This document shows, in pieces, positions 37,982-48,046 of a stretch of 55,277 nt of DNA. Position numbers and translations under genes: made by a program. The notes beneath the pieces were generated by a model that saw only the letters and a program-made list of their open reading frames with translations, was not told the origin of the DNA and searched no databases. The stretch lies in the NCBI GenBank assembly GCA_003702545.1, contig REGK01000002.1, positions 1 to 55,277 on the forward strand, written 5' to 3'. Source of the stretch: Candidatus Nitrosopumilus sp. (GTDB lineage: Archaea; Thermoproteota; Nitrososphaeria; Nitrososphaerales; Nitrosopumilaceae). Each line of letters opens with the position of its first letter. Position 1 is the stretch's first letter.

Positions 37982-39004
37982 TTAGTTGTTGATCCAACCT
38001 AATTTCTTGAAGTATGTAAACATCATAATTGCAGGAATTGCTGATGCCAGAATCACAATTATGAAAGTTGTAAATGGACCTAGGAACATTGGATTCTCTT
38101 CAATACCTCCTGGTAAATTGACGTTCATTCCATAAAATGTTCCAATAACTGTTGCAGGAATTGCTAACGTGAATATTATGGTCAATACTGCTAGTACTTT
38201 GTTTGTTTTTTCTGTACTTAAGACGAAATCTGTATCTTTGTAAATTTCCATCGTCTCTCTTGACTCTTCAAGCGTTTCAATAACTTTGTCAATGTGATCG
38301 ATTACGTCATCAAAATACAATGAAAGGTCTTCTTCATCTCTTTCAGAGAATTTCTTTACGTTCTTTGTAATTTCTAACACAAATTTCTTTAATGGAGTGG
38401 CTATTCTTCTTAATCTGTTAATTTCTCGTCTAAGTAATGCAATACTTCTTGCCACTGGCTTTGTTTCATCAAATACTCTATCTTCAATTTCATCCAAATT
38501 TGCAATAATTTTTCTTGAAGTATGCAAAAGATCATCTACTAGTACGTCTATGATTTCGTGTAGTAATAGTCCTGAGGATTTTTCTAATATTCTATTTTTT
38601 CTCTGTTCATCTGAATTTGATTTACAAATATTTACCAATTCTACAAGCGGTCTGAGATCTCCTTGATGAACTGTTACCAGGAAATCTTTTCCTATGAATA
38701 TGGATAATTGACTATTTTTTGAAATTCCAACTTTCTGAGCAAGTGGTGGAAACTGAAGAATTACGAAGAAATGATCATCATAACTATCTAATTTTGGAAG
38801 CTCGAATTTTGTCATGCAGTCCTCAATATTCAAATCATTGAAATTGTATTTTTGAGCTAATTTTTCAACATCTTCTCTGTCTGGATTCTGTAGGTCAATC
38901 CATACAAATTTCTCTGCATGGATTGTTTCGGTCTTTTTCTCAATAGAACTCTCTGTAGTTTTTCTACCTGAACGCAATCTATTGGAGATGAATCCTTTTC
39001 TCAT
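37982..39004 (-). CDS. corA: CorA-family Mg2+/divalent cation transporter
   Basis: C-terminal 'FYGMNVNLPGG' GMN motif, two TM helices at the C-terminus. Confidence 0.93.
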   Translation of the reverse strand: MRKGFISNRLRSGRKTTESSIEKKTETIHAEKFVWIDLQNPDREDVEKLAQKYNFNDLNIEDCMTKFELPKLDSYDDHFFVILQFPPLAQKVGISKNSQLSIFIGKDFLVTVHQGDLRPLVELVNICKSNSDEQRKNRILEKSSGLLLHEIIDVLVDDLLHTSRKIIANLDEIEDRVFDETKPVARSIALLRREINRLRRIATPLKKFVLEITKNVKKFSERDEEDLSLYFDDVIDHIDKVIETLEESRETMEIYKDTDFVLSTEKTNKVLAVLTIIFTLAIPATVIGTFYGMNVNLPGGIEENPMFLGPFTTFIIVILASAIPAIMMFTYFKKLGWINN

Positions 39005-39111
39005 GTCGAAAAATACCCTTATACAACAAATTTAAAGCGATCGTTGAGAGCCTACATAAAATCTATGGATGATTCTAAAATAAAGAATTGTGCTAAAGTT
39101 ATAGGCTCTGA

Positions 39112-39192
39112 TTACTTGTATGGAAGTAAATACATTCCACCGTAATAGGTTAATCCGATTGTAATGGCCATTGCAACCCACCAAAATCTCAT
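39112..39192 (-). CDS. candidate 26-aa single-TM microprotein
   Basis: Not in supplied ORF track. MRFWWVAMAITIGLTYYGGMYLLPYK; hydrophobic helix with charged ends in an otherwise empty intergenic region. Confidence 0.4.
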   Translation of the reverse strand: MRFWWVAMAITIGLTYYGGMYLLPYK

Positions 39193-39284
39193 AATAGAAA
39201 TCTCACATAGTTAATAATAAATCTACAGTCTGATTTTCCTAAAAAATCAAAGATTATTACTGGATGATCTCTTTTTCTAATTTG

Positions 39285-39358
39285 TGGCCTTCGTAGTACA
39301 GTGGTTAGTATAGAGGATTGTGGATCCTCGGACAGGAGTTCGATTCCCCTCGAGGGCC
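39285..39358 (+). tRNA. tRNA-His (anticodon GTG)
   Basis: 8-bp acceptor with encoded G-1:C73, anticodon loop TTGTGGA. Confidence 0.94.
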
Positions 39359-39489
39359 CTCTTTTTGTATTTCATGATTGATTTAGCAAAATATTATCTA
39401 CATTGACAATTATGAACCAAATATTGTAAATGGACTGTTATTTTGAATTGGATTCCTTGACTAATCTCTAATAAAACAAAGAACCAATT

Positions 39490-39876
39490 CTAAAATATTC
39501 CAAATTTGCTTGATTCCATTTCTTCTTTAATGGCTAACTTGAATCTAGGTGACTTATTTTCCAAATTATTGGTTAACCAAGTAAGAAACTTCTTTTCTGT
39601 ACCTTTACCCTTTAACTTTTCAAAATCTGGACCCATCATATCTACTAATTTTTGAACTAGTGATTTGTTTACACTAAGTACGAAAAAATGCCACCCAAAA
39701 GCAAATTCTGAATCTGTCATAACAAAATCCTCCTCACTATGAACCATCTCTTCTAATAATGTCAACTGTCTTGTGAGTGCCTTACTTGTTTTATCATAAT
39801 CTACTGCTGAAACATTGATGTGCATTCTTCCATCCATGATTGATTTGTGTTTAAACAAAATAAAAGGATTACACAA
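39490..39876 (-). CDS. conserved hypothetical protein
   Basis: 128-aa ORF in a minus-strand gene run; no family recognised. Translation may start at the internal Met (MHINVSAVDYDK). Confidence 0.6.
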   Translation of the reverse strand: MCNPFILFKHKSIMDGRMHINVSAVDYDKTSKALTRQLTLLEEMVHSEEDFVMTDSEFAFGWHFFVLSVNKSLVQKLVDMMGPDFEKLKGKGTEKKFLTWLTNNLENKSPRFKLAIKEEMESSKFGIF

Positions 39877-39877
39877 A

Positions 39878-40639
39878 CTATTCTTTTAACATGGGTTCGA
39901 AATCTATGTCGAAATTCATTTTCATGAGTTTTATGTATGTCTGAATTGATTCTGGAATCTCTTCTCCACATGCAACTCCTAATTTTTTTGCATTGATCCA
40001 TATGACTAAGGTCTGAATAATACTCAGGAATCGATCATTTTTGATTTCAGGCGAACCAATTGCTTTTGTGTATCTTTCTGCAAATTCCCAAGCTGTAACA
40101 AAATCCACACATTTTACGCCAAATACTGCTAGTAATTGCTCTTGCATATTTTTTGCTTTTGTAAATGGTATTTTGTTTATGATATATGGAAAATCTACTT
40201 TGTCTGGAATACAATCAGGTAAAGGTCCCCAAATGGTAATAATTTTTGTATCTGACTTTAGACTTTCAAATTTTTTTAGCATTTGATTTGTAATATTTTC
40301 ATCTGCAAACCAAAACAAAATTACTGTGGCCTCAGAAATATCTGAGTCTAAAACATCTTCACATTTCAATTCAGCCTGGATTTGATTATCTTCAAGATTT
40401 TTTTTTGCATTTTCAATCTTTTCAGAATTATTATCAATCCCTACTGCCTTTTTTACTTGGAATTCTTTTATTGCAATCTCTATTCCTTTCTCATTCCCAC
40501 ATCCTAAATGATAAAAAATGTCTTCTTTTTTTAGTCCAACAAATTTGAAAATATTTCTTAGAGATTTTTCTGGTAATTGGACATCTTCTCCACTTAGTAC
40601 ATTCCCAGGTAATGTTTCTAAATATTCATCAATTCTCAA
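39878..40639 (-). CDS. SAM-dependent class I methyltransferase
   Basis: 'DIFYHLGCGNEKGIEIAIKEF', 'AVGIDNNSEKIENAKKNL' Rossmann SAM motifs. Confidence 0.75.
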   Translation of the reverse strand: MRIDEYLETLPGNVLSGEDVQLPEKSLRNIFKFVGLKKEDIFYHLGCGNEKGIEIAIKEFQVKKAVGIDNNSEKIENAKKNLEDNQIQAELKCEDVLDSDISEATVILFWFADENITNQMLKKFESLKSDTKIITIWGPLPDCIPDKVDFPYIINKIPFTKAKNMQEQLLAVFGVKCVDFVTAWEFAERYTKAIGSPEIKNDRFLSIIQTLVIWINAKKLGVACGEEIPESIQTYIKLMKMNFDIDFEPMLKE

Positions 40640-40664
40640 TAATAGTTGTTTTAAAAACGAGAAT

Positions 40665-40934
40665 TTATTCTCTTATGCTTTCCAATTTGGAAACAGCTTG
40701 CCATAATTGGGTTCTGACGTATGATGGCATGTTGGGGTCTTGTGTAACGTCATCAAGCAAACTAATTGTATTTGCAGCTCTTACTGATAAAGAATATTCT
40801 TCATTATTCAAATCAGCAATCAAATCAGTAATTGATTTTTTTATTGTTTTTGGGGTTGAACTACTACCAATAATTTGGTTTAATGTATCAATTGCTTCTT
40901 TCATTGATTCCTTATTTTGTTGCTCGTCTGCCAT
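40665..40934 (-). CDS. UPF0147 family protein
   Basis: 89-aa archaeal helical protein with 'LLDDVTQDPNMPSYVRTQLWQAVSKL'. Confidence 0.75.
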   Translation of the reverse strand: MADEQQNKESMKEAIDTLNQIIGSSSTPKTIKKSITDLIADLNNEEYSLSVRAANTISLLDDVTQDPNMPSYVRTQLWQAVSKLESIRE

Positions 40935-40969
40935 TTTTCCACCTTTTCTTAAAAATTAGAAGTATATAG

Positions 40970-41278
40970 TTACATCTCCACAAATACACTATCTGATTCA
41001 ACAGTAACGTTGTATGATGTCAAATCTCTAATTTTTGCTGGGAATTTAACTAATTTCCCTGTTTTACAATCAAATTCTGCTGCATGCCATCCACATGTGA
41101 CAACACACCCATCTAATTTTCCCTCTGAAAGACTTGCACCAGAATGTGTACATGAATCATCCGTTGCACAATATTCACCATCAATGTTTGCAACTAGTAT
41201 TTCTCTTCCATCAATGGATACCTTGATCATTTTTCCAGGAGGAATATCTGATGTTTTCCCTGCGATAATCTTTCCCAT
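40970..41278 (-). CDS. Rieske-type [2Fe-2S] ferredoxin
   Basis: CTH..GASLSEG..CVVTCGWHAAEFD: CxH ... CxxH ligands. Confidence 0.93.
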   Translation of the reverse strand: MGKIIAGKTSDIPPGKMIKVSIDGREILVANIDGEYCATDDSCTHSGASLSEGKLDGCVVTCGWHAAEFDCKTGKLVKFPAKIRDLTSYNVTVESDSVFVEM

Positions 41279-41319
41279 CGATGTTTTTATGTTATAATGC
41301 TTAATATTTTTTCGTATAC

Positions 41320-42096
41320 ATGATTAGAAATGCAAAACCTTCTGACAAATCTCAAGTTTTGAACTTTTGCCAAAATACTTTTTCTTGGGGTGATTATGTT
41401 GAACATGTTTGGGATTATTGGTTAAATGAAAATTTGTTCTTTGTTTATGAAAAACAATTCCCTGTTGGTATATGTCATGGATTTTTTTCCAAGAATCAAA
41501 TATGGATAGAAGGAATTAGAGTAGATCCAAACTTTCGTAAACAAAAAATTGCATCTGAATTAGTTAATCATGCTGAATCCATAGGGCAAAAAAATGGTGC
41601 GTTGTTTTCACTTATGTTAATTGACGTTGAAAACTTAACTTCACTCTCTATGGCAAAATCTCTAAAATATGATATCTTGGAAACTTGGAATTTTTATTCT
41701 CTTGAGCCTAAAGAAAACTCAAATTCCAATGTAATGTTTGCCCAATCTTTTGATGAATCACTTTACCCATACTATGTCAAATCTTGGAGATGGCTCCCAA
41801 TTGATAGTCCAACAATATCTGAACTTGTTAACCAAAATAAAATTATCCAATCAAAAATTGATGGAAAATTTTCTACTGCAATTATCTCTGATTCTGAACA
41901 TTTTGATAATACTCTAATCATTACATTGTTCTCAGGCTCAGAAAAGTCATCATTAGAAATAATCTTGTTTTTACAAAATTACGCTAAACAAAATAATTAT
42001 ACTAGAATTCAAATCTTAACTAAAGAAGAATTGTTTAATTTTGAATTTTTAGAACATAAACTTTCTTTTCATTTGTTAAGAAAGAATCTAGTTTGA
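41320..42096 (+). CDS. GNAT-family acetyltransferase
   Basis: 'IWIEGIRVDPNFRKQKIASELVNHAESIGQKNGALFSLMLI'. Confidence 0.8.
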   Translation: MIRNAKPSDKSQVLNFCQNTFSWGDYVEHVWDYWLNENLFFVYEKQFPVGICHGFFSKNQIWIEGIRVDPNFRKQKIASELVNHAESIGQKNGALFSLMLIDVENLTSLSMAKSLKYDILETWNFYSLEPKENSNSNVMFAQSFDESLYPYYVKSWRWLPIDSPTISELVNQNKIIQSKIDGKFSTAIISDSEHFDNTLIITLFSGSEKSSLEIILFLQNYAKQNNYTRIQILTKEELFNFEFLEHKLSFHLLRKNLV

Positions 42097-42966
42097 TTTC
42101 ACAACTTTGATTGTATTATTTAAAATTCCTAAACCTTCAATCTCCATCTCAACTTTATCTCCATCTTTTAGGAATACTGCATTTGGTTTGTTTAGCATAA
42201 CTCCTGCTGGGGTCCCTGTAGAAATAATATCTCCCTTCTCTAATGTCATGACTTTGGAAATCTTTGAGATAATTTCGGGTATTTTGATAAACATATTGCT
42301 TGTAGAAGAATTCTGTCTTAGTTCTCCGTTGATTTTGGTTGTTAATTTGAGATTTTGTGGATCCTGAATTTCATCTGCAGTTGTGATCCATGGTCCACAT
42401 GGTGCAAATGAGTCAAAGCTTTTTCCTCTGGTGAATTGTTTGTCTTTAAACTGAATATCTCTAGCTGAAACATCATTAAGTATCATATATCCAAAAATTA
42501 CATTTTGAGCTTCTTCAACACTGATATTTTTGCAATTTTTTCCAATTATCAAGGCTAATTCCACCTCGTAATCTAACTGTGTGACAAAGTCTGGGCACTC
42601 AATATTACCATTATTTCCATTAAGTGCAGTTCTGGGTTTTATGACAATTGCAGGATCTTCTGGTGCTGTTAATCCCTGCTCTTTGGCATGATCTACGTAG
42701 TTGAATGCTAAACAAATTATCTTATTTGGATTTGGAATTGGTGCTAATAATTTGAATTTTGATAGATTTTCTTCATAAGGTAAATCTTGTATTTTGTTTT
42801 TAATTTCATCAAACCATCCATCAAAAAGAAAATCTTTCACATTATGTGGGATTGGAACTCCTGTAAGGTAAGTTATCTCGTCTTTTGTTGCAACTTTGTC
42901 TCCTTTGACAAATCCATAAGTTTCATTATTTTCATTTACTAGTCGTGCTATTTTCATTTCAATCAC
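42088..42966 (-). CDS. fumarylacetoacetate hydrolase family protein
   Basis: 'KIICLAFNYVDHAKEQG', 'DYEVELALIIGK', 'GDIISTGTPAGV'. Confidence 0.92.
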   Translation of the reverse strand: MIEMKIARLVNENNETYGFVKGDKVATKDEITYLTGVPIPHNVKDFLFDGWFDEIKNKIQDLPYEENLSKFKLLAPIPNPNKIICLAFNYVDHAKEQGLTAPEDPAIVIKPRTALNGNNGNIECPDFVTQLDYEVELALIIGKNCKNISVEEAQNVIFGYMILNDVSARDIQFKDKQFTRGKSFDSFAPCGPWITTADEIQDPQNLKLTTKINGELRQNSSTSNMFIKIPEIISKISKVMTLEKGDIISTGTPAGVMLNKPNAVFLKDGDKVEMEIEGLGILNNTIKVVKSN

Positions 42967-44672
42967 TTGTGTGTAAAAATTGCTTGATTCTGTGAATCTT
43001 TTCTACAATATCCAAATCTAACAAACTGAATTTCTTCTCCTTCTTTTAATTGTAAATATTGAGGTTCTGTATAAACGTCTAATTCCTCTAAACTATCTTC
43101 ATTGAACTCTTCATCATTGAATAAAATTTTTGGAATGATCATTTTAATTTCATGGGCTGTCTCTTGTGGAACCCATTGAATTTTTAATATGTTAGATGAA
43201 TCGCCCTCTCCTTCAAACTCTCCTTCAAATTCATTACCAATTTTTGTAATCTTAACATTCCCTAATCCTAAAAGTCTAATTGTTGATTGCTCTTTGACTG
43301 ATTCTGCATCATCTCCAGAAATGTAAAAGTCTTCAGTGATTTCGATTTTTCTTTTTCCCATGTTGTTAATTGGATGATTGGGAATTTCAACTACTGGTGA
43401 TGGCAAATTTTTTATTTTTAATTTTTTGGCATTTTTCACCATAAACAATCTCATACTATCTGCATCTACAAATTTTCGATTGAATGCCTCAAGTGCATCA
43501 AATGGGGCAAGAGTATTTGCTTTTGTTAGTCCCAAAGACATGATAAATTTTCTAATTGCCTCGGGCTTGATTCCTCTTCTTCTTAGTGCCTCTAAGGTGG
43601 GAAGTCTTGGATCATCATACCATGACACTTTTCCTTCTTCAATTAAGGGCTTGATTATTCTCTTTGATATGGGCATTCCCTTGAATTCAAGCCTAGAGAA
43701 AAATCCTTGTTGTGGTTTTCTCATGTCTAATGCATCTAAAATTGCATCAATGAGTTCTTTTCTTAATTCAAATTCTTTTGAACGAAATGCATGTGTTACT
43801 CCATCTATACTATCTTCAATTGCTACTGCAAAATCATAACTTGGCCAAATTCTGTATTTGTCTCCTACCGTGTAATGTTTTTCATCAATAATTCGTAATA
43901 GTACGGGATCTCTCATAACTGCATTATCTGCTTTCATGTCTCCACGGAATCTAACTATAGCTTCTCCTGGTTTGAATTTATTTTGCATCTTTTCCCAATT
44001 TTTATTATTTTTGTCAACGTCTTCCATACTACATTTACAAGCTTTTCTTTCTCTTCGATTTTGACTAATCTCTTCTCTTTTACAAGTACAAATGTATGCC
44101 TTACCTGAATTGATTAACTCCATTCCTTTTTCATAAAATAATTCCATGTCATCTGAAGTACTCTTTACTTGATCAAATTCAATTCCCAACCATTCTAGCC
44201 CTACTTTGATTGCAGCATGGTATTCCATTCTTTCAGCTTCTGGATTTGTATCATCCATTCTAAGTATGAACTTCCCTCCGTACATCTTTGCATATTCTGA
44301 ATTAATTATTGCTGCCTTTGCATGTCCTATGTGTGGATAACCATTAGGTTCTGGTGGGAATCTTGTAACAACTTTTCCTTGTACTGCGTCTTTTAGTTCT
44401 GGGAGACCTTCTCTTTCTTCAATTTTTTCTTTAGGAGCTAATGCTTCTGGAAAATTTTCTTCTAGTTCTTTTTGTTGTTCTTCTGATGATAGCTGATTTA
44501 CTGATACAACAATTTCTGAAATATCTTCTGAAATCTCTTTTACTTTTGTTCGAAACTCTGGTTTTGTTCCGAGAATTTTTCCTAAAATTATTTTGTCTTG
44601 AGTTTGGCCACCATGCTCAAAGGCATTTTGAAGAGCCATTTTCCTAATTTCTTTTCTGATTTCTCCATCCAT
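42963..44672 (-). CDS. gltX: glutamyl-tRNA synthetase (archaeal type)
   Basis: 'TRFPPEPNGYPHIGHAKAAIINSEYAKMYGGKFILRMDDTNPE', 'SKRIIKPLIEEG' (KMSKS-like). Confidence 0.95.
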   Translation of the reverse strand: MDGEIRKEIRKMALQNAFEHGGQTQDKIILGKILGTKPEFRTKVKEISEDISEIVVSVNQLSSEEQQKELEENFPEALAPKEKIEEREGLPELKDAVQGKVVTRFPPEPNGYPHIGHAKAAIINSEYAKMYGGKFILRMDDTNPEAERMEYHAAIKVGLEWLGIEFDQVKSTSDDMELFYEKGMELINSGKAYICTCKREEISQNRRERKACKCSMEDVDKNNKNWEKMQNKFKPGEAIVRFRGDMKADNAVMRDPVLLRIIDEKHYTVGDKYRIWPSYDFAVAIEDSIDGVTHAFRSKEFELRKELIDAILDALDMRKPQQGFFSRLEFKGMPISKRIIKPLIEEGKVSWYDDPRLPTLEALRRRGIKPEAIRKFIMSLGLTKANTLAPFDALEAFNRKFVDADSMRLFMVKNAKKLKIKNLPSPVVEIPNHPINNMGKRKIEITEDFYISGDDAESVKEQSTIRLLGLGNVKITKIGNEFEGEFEGEGDSSNILKIQWVPQETAHEIKMIIPKILFNDEEFNEDSLEELDVYTEPQYLQLKEGEEIQFVRFGYCRKDSQNQAIFTHK

Positions 44673-44694
44673 TGTAATTTACCTGATATGATAT

Positions 44695-45675
44695 CTAGAC
44701 ACTTCTCTTTACTACAAAATCTAATAATGCAATGAGTTCTGTTTTGGGAGAACCAGAGTATTTTGAGAGTGATTTTTCTGCTTTTTCAGCGTATTTTAGT
44801 GCCTGTTTCCTAACACTTTCTTCAATTCCAAGAGAGCGAATTACCTCTACTGCCTTGTTGAGGTCGTTTCTTGAAATCTTGGAATTTCCAAAAGCCTTCA
44901 AAATAATTTTCTTATCTTTGCCTTTTGCAAGTTTTATTGCCATAAGTATTGGAAGTGATTTTTTACCTTCTCTAAGATCATTACCGACTGGTTTTTTAGT
45001 GATTTTTGGATCTCCCATCACACCAATCAAATCATCAGTTATTTGAAATGCAATTCCTAGATTTCGTCCAAATGATGAGAGATTTGAAATGTCTTTCTCT
45101 CTATTTGTTGCACATATTGCTCCCATGGCACATGATACATCAAACAATGCTGCGGTTTTCTTTCCAATCATTTCTATGTATTGTGATTGTGTGGGTATTT
45201 TTTTCTCCTCTGCCATTTTGACATCAAGTAATTGTCCTTCACAAACATCAACACATGCTTTTGCAAGTCTTGAAATTAGATGTGTAGTTGCAACTGGAGA
45301 TAATTTTGTATCTGAAATTATTTGATATGCTTTTGAAAATAATACATCTCCTGCAAGAATTGCAATTGGCATGCCGTATTTTCTATGTGTGGTTGGAACA
45401 CCGTGTCTCATTTCGTCATTATCCATAATGTCATCATGAACTAGAGTAAAATTGTGAACCATTTCTACTGCACTAGCAGCTGGCATTGCACTGGAAGCTT
45501 TTCCACCTAAAATTTGACAACTTCTAATTACCATGTATGGTCTAAGTCTTTTTCCTCCGTGAACTATTAGATGACCTGCTGCATCGTATAGTTTTTTTGG
45601 ATTTCCTTTTAATTTTGATTTAAGATACTTGTTTACAGTTTTTGCATTCTTTTCAATCTGTTTAGTTTTTTTCAT
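44695..45675 (-). CDS. polyprenyl synthetase (GGPP synthase-like)
   Basis: 'GGKRLRPYMVIRS', 'HDDIMDNDEMRHGVPTTH', 'FQITDDLIGVMGD'. Confidence 0.93.
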   Translation of the reverse strand: MKKTKQIEKNAKTVNKYLKSKLKGNPKKLYDAAGHLIVHGGKRLRPYMVIRSCQILGGKASSAMPAASAVEMVHNFTLVHDDIMDNDEMRHGVPTTHRKYGMPIAILAGDVLFSKAYQIISDTKLSPVATTHLISRLAKACVDVCEGQLLDVKMAEEKKIPTQSQYIEMIGKKTAALFDVSCAMGAICATNREKDISNLSSFGRNLGIAFQITDDLIGVMGDPKITKKPVGNDLREGKKSLPILMAIKLAKGKDKKIILKAFGNSKISRNDLNKAVEVIRSLGIEESVRKQALKYAEKAEKSLSKYSGSPKTELIALLDFVVKRSV

Positions 45676-46312
45676 TTACTAATCTCCATTTTTCTTGTGG
45701 CAAATGTGTTTTGATTGCATTTTGCAATCCCTCATGAATATCACTCGTTATCCATGTAGATAAGACACTTGCATGTTTTTCAAGCATAGATTTGTCTGAT
45801 TTATCAAGTAATTCTAGTGCAATTAACATCCATGGGCAATAAATTTCAGGATTTGCTTTGATTTCTGAAAGTAACTCCTTTGATGAAATCCATTTTATTT
45901 CATCAATCTCTCCTTCAATCTCTTTTAATTCTGTAGATTTGTCAATTACTCCAATGAGCGTTCCACAAATTTCATTTTCTGAACCTACATCTTTGTATGG
46001 TACATGATATTCAAATTTGTGAAGATAATCTAATTCTCCTTCAATTCCTAACTCTTCAGGCATTCTTCTTTCTCCTGATGAAACATAAGTTTCAGATTCT
46101 CTAGGGTGACTTGCAAATGTACCATCCCAATCTCCAGGCCACAACATCTTTTCTTTAGCTCTCCTTGTTAGAACCAACCTTCCACTTTCATCAAATAATA
46201 ATGCTGTAAATGCTCTGTGGAGTTTTCCATCAGGTAAATGACATTTCACTTTTTCTTCTTTTCCAATTGGATTATCATTTTGATCTACTAGGATAACAAA
46301 TTCTTCGGCCAT
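45662..46312 (-). CDS. idi: type I isopentenyl-diphosphate isomerase-like Nudix protein
   Basis: Aligns by eye with bacterial Idi-1: 'LHRAFTALLFDESGRLVLTRRAKEKMLWPGDWDGTFASHP', 'EELGIEGEL', 'ENEICGTLIG'. Confidence 0.85.
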   Translation of the reverse strand: MAEEFVILVDQNDNPIGKEEKVKCHLPDGKLHRAFTALLFDESGRLVLTRRAKEKMLWPGDWDGTFASHPRESETYVSSGERRMPEELGIEGELDYLHKFEYHVPYKDVGSENEICGTLIGVIDKSTELKEIEGEIDEIKWISSKELLSEIKANPEIYCPWMLIALELLDKSDKSMLEKHASVLSTWITSDIHEGLQNAIKTHLPQEKWRLVNEKN

Positions 46313-47055
46313 TATTTTCCTCTAAACATTGTTCCTTCAAATTTCCTATTTTTAACCGCTTTCACTATCCTTTCTGGTTTGTTACCGTTCACAAAAAATA
46401 CATTCATTCCCATCTTTGAAATTTTTGAGGCTTCTTCTATTTTTCTAGTCATTCCACCTGTTACGTCCATTTTATTTTCAGAAATTGATGGACGCTCACC
46501 TTTTAGTTCGTGAATCAGCTTTTTTGATTTAAGATCCGAGTAGACTCCATCCTCATTTAATGCAAAAATGCAAAGTTTAGGTTTTAGAATTTTTGCAAGA
46601 TACGTCATTATTTTGTCTCCTGATAAAATGAATGTCTTATTTTGTCCATACCAAAGTGCGTCTCCAAAAGTAACTGGAATCAAACCTGATTTTGCAATTC
46701 TTTCAATTTCTTTTACTTTTTTTGTTATTGGTTTGTTTCCTGTCATAAAATCTGTAGGTGGAAGACAATATGGATTTAATTTATTTTTTAGAAATGAATC
46801 TAGAATTATCTTGTTTAACTCTATCATGGAATTTTTTACAATTGCAACGCCTCTCAAATCATATTTTCTCTCTTTAGTGTGCATGTCATATTTGACAGAC
46901 CAATAATGCCCATACGAACCTCCTCCGTGAACAATTACAATTGGTTCTTGAATCTTTTTTAGACTCTTTGCAAGATTGTCAATGGTTTTTCTTCTTGCCG
47001 ATAGTGGTTTTTCTTTATTTGTGATAATTGAACCACCTAATTTTATCAGAATCAT
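46312..47055 (-). CDS. isopentenyl phosphate kinase
   Basis: AAK-fold: 'LIKLGGSIITNKEKPLSARRKTIDNLAKSL', 'VIVHGGGSYGHYWS', 'DVTGGMTRKIEEA'. Confidence 0.93.
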   Translation of the reverse strand: MILIKLGGSIITNKEKPLSARRKTIDNLAKSLKKIQEPIVIVHGGGSYGHYWSVKYDMHTKERKYDLRGVAIVKNSMIELNKIILDSFLKNKLNPYCLPPTDFMTGNKPITKKVKEIERIAKSGLIPVTFGDALWYGQNKTFILSGDKIMTYLAKILKPKLCIFALNEDGVYSDLKSKKLIHELKGERPSISENKMDVTGGMTRKIEEASKISKMGMNVFFVNGNKPERIVKAVKNRKFEGTMFRGK

Positions 47056-47078
47056 GTTTGTCCAAACTATCTATATAA

Positions 47079-48020
47079 TTAAAAAGTATCCAGTCCTTTG
47101 AAATCGATCTTTACAGAAAAGCATTCATGATTTTTTTCTTTGAACTCTTTTATTGTATTTTCTAAGTTTGATTCATCCGTCAAAGCAAAAATGCATCCGC
47201 CTCCACCTGCACCTGTAATTTTTGCCCCAAATGATGATTTTTGGCCAATCTGAATCATATCTCTGAGTTTGTCATTTGAAATTCCAATTCTTTCTAGGTA
47301 TTCTTGATTTTGAATTGCTTTTTGACCAAGTTCTTTGATGTTATTTCCTTTCAATAATTCTAAGACACTTTCAATAAGATCCGATTCGTTTTTACATAAT
47401 TTTGAAAATTCCTCTTCGTTGCTTTCTTTGAATTTTCTTACTCCTGCAACAACACTATCTGTTGAATGTTCTACATTTGAATTTGCTATTACTAGATGGA
47501 AATTAGGCTCAGATTCTATTTTTGAAAATCCATTTTTCTTATTATATTCCATTAACCCTCCAAAAGTGCAAACTGTACAATCTGCACCTGATGTGTTTTG
47601 AAAAATTGTTTTTTCTGCCTCTATTGCAAGTTTCAAAATTTCTTCTTTTGAAATATTTCCAAATAATTTTGAAATTGCTGCTGCTCCTGCTACGCAACAA
47701 GCAGATGATGAACCTAAGCCCACTCCTAATGGAATTTCTGATTCCACCTCTATCTTGATTCCAGAATTTTGTTCTTGAATGATCTTATTTGCTAAATAAT
47801 AAAATGGCTTTAATGGTGAATTAATTTCTGAAATTGGTTTGTTTGGTTCTAATTCAAGTTCTCCAATATTGGATTTGATTGAAATCTTTTTTTCGTGAAT
47901 TTCTTCTGCAGTGACTGTGATTCTTTTGTTAATTGCACAAAGAATTGCTTTTACTCCGTATACAACAAAATGTTCTCCAAAAAGAATCACTTTTCCAGGA
48001 GCAGATGCTTTAGATTTCAA
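47079..48020 (-). CDS. mvk: mevalonate kinase
   Basis: GHMP: 'APGKVILFGEHFVVYG', 'PLGVGLGSSSACCVAGAAA', 'GAKITGAGGGGCIFAL'. Confidence 0.95.
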   Translation of the reverse strand: MKSKASAPGKVILFGEHFVVYGVKAILCAINKRITVTAEEIHEKKISIKSNIGELELEPNKPISEINSPLKPFYYLANKIIQEQNSGIKIEVESEIPLGVGLGSSSACCVAGAAAISKLFGNISKEEILKLAIEAEKTIFQNTSGADCTVCTFGGLMEYNKKNGFSKIESEPNFHLVIANSNVEHSTDSVVAGVRKFKESNEEEFSKLCKNESDLIESVLELLKGNNIKELGQKAIQNQEYLERIGISNDKLRDMIQIGQKSSFGAKITGAGGGGCIFALTDESNLENTIKEFKEKNHECFSVKIDFKGLDTF

Positions 48021-48046
48021 GTAAACACTTTAGGTTTTTAATTTAT

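Noticed and set aside
43378-43839. 153-aa plus-strand ORF
   Set aside because: Antisense to gltX, which has clear conserved motifs; composition looks like a shadow ORF.
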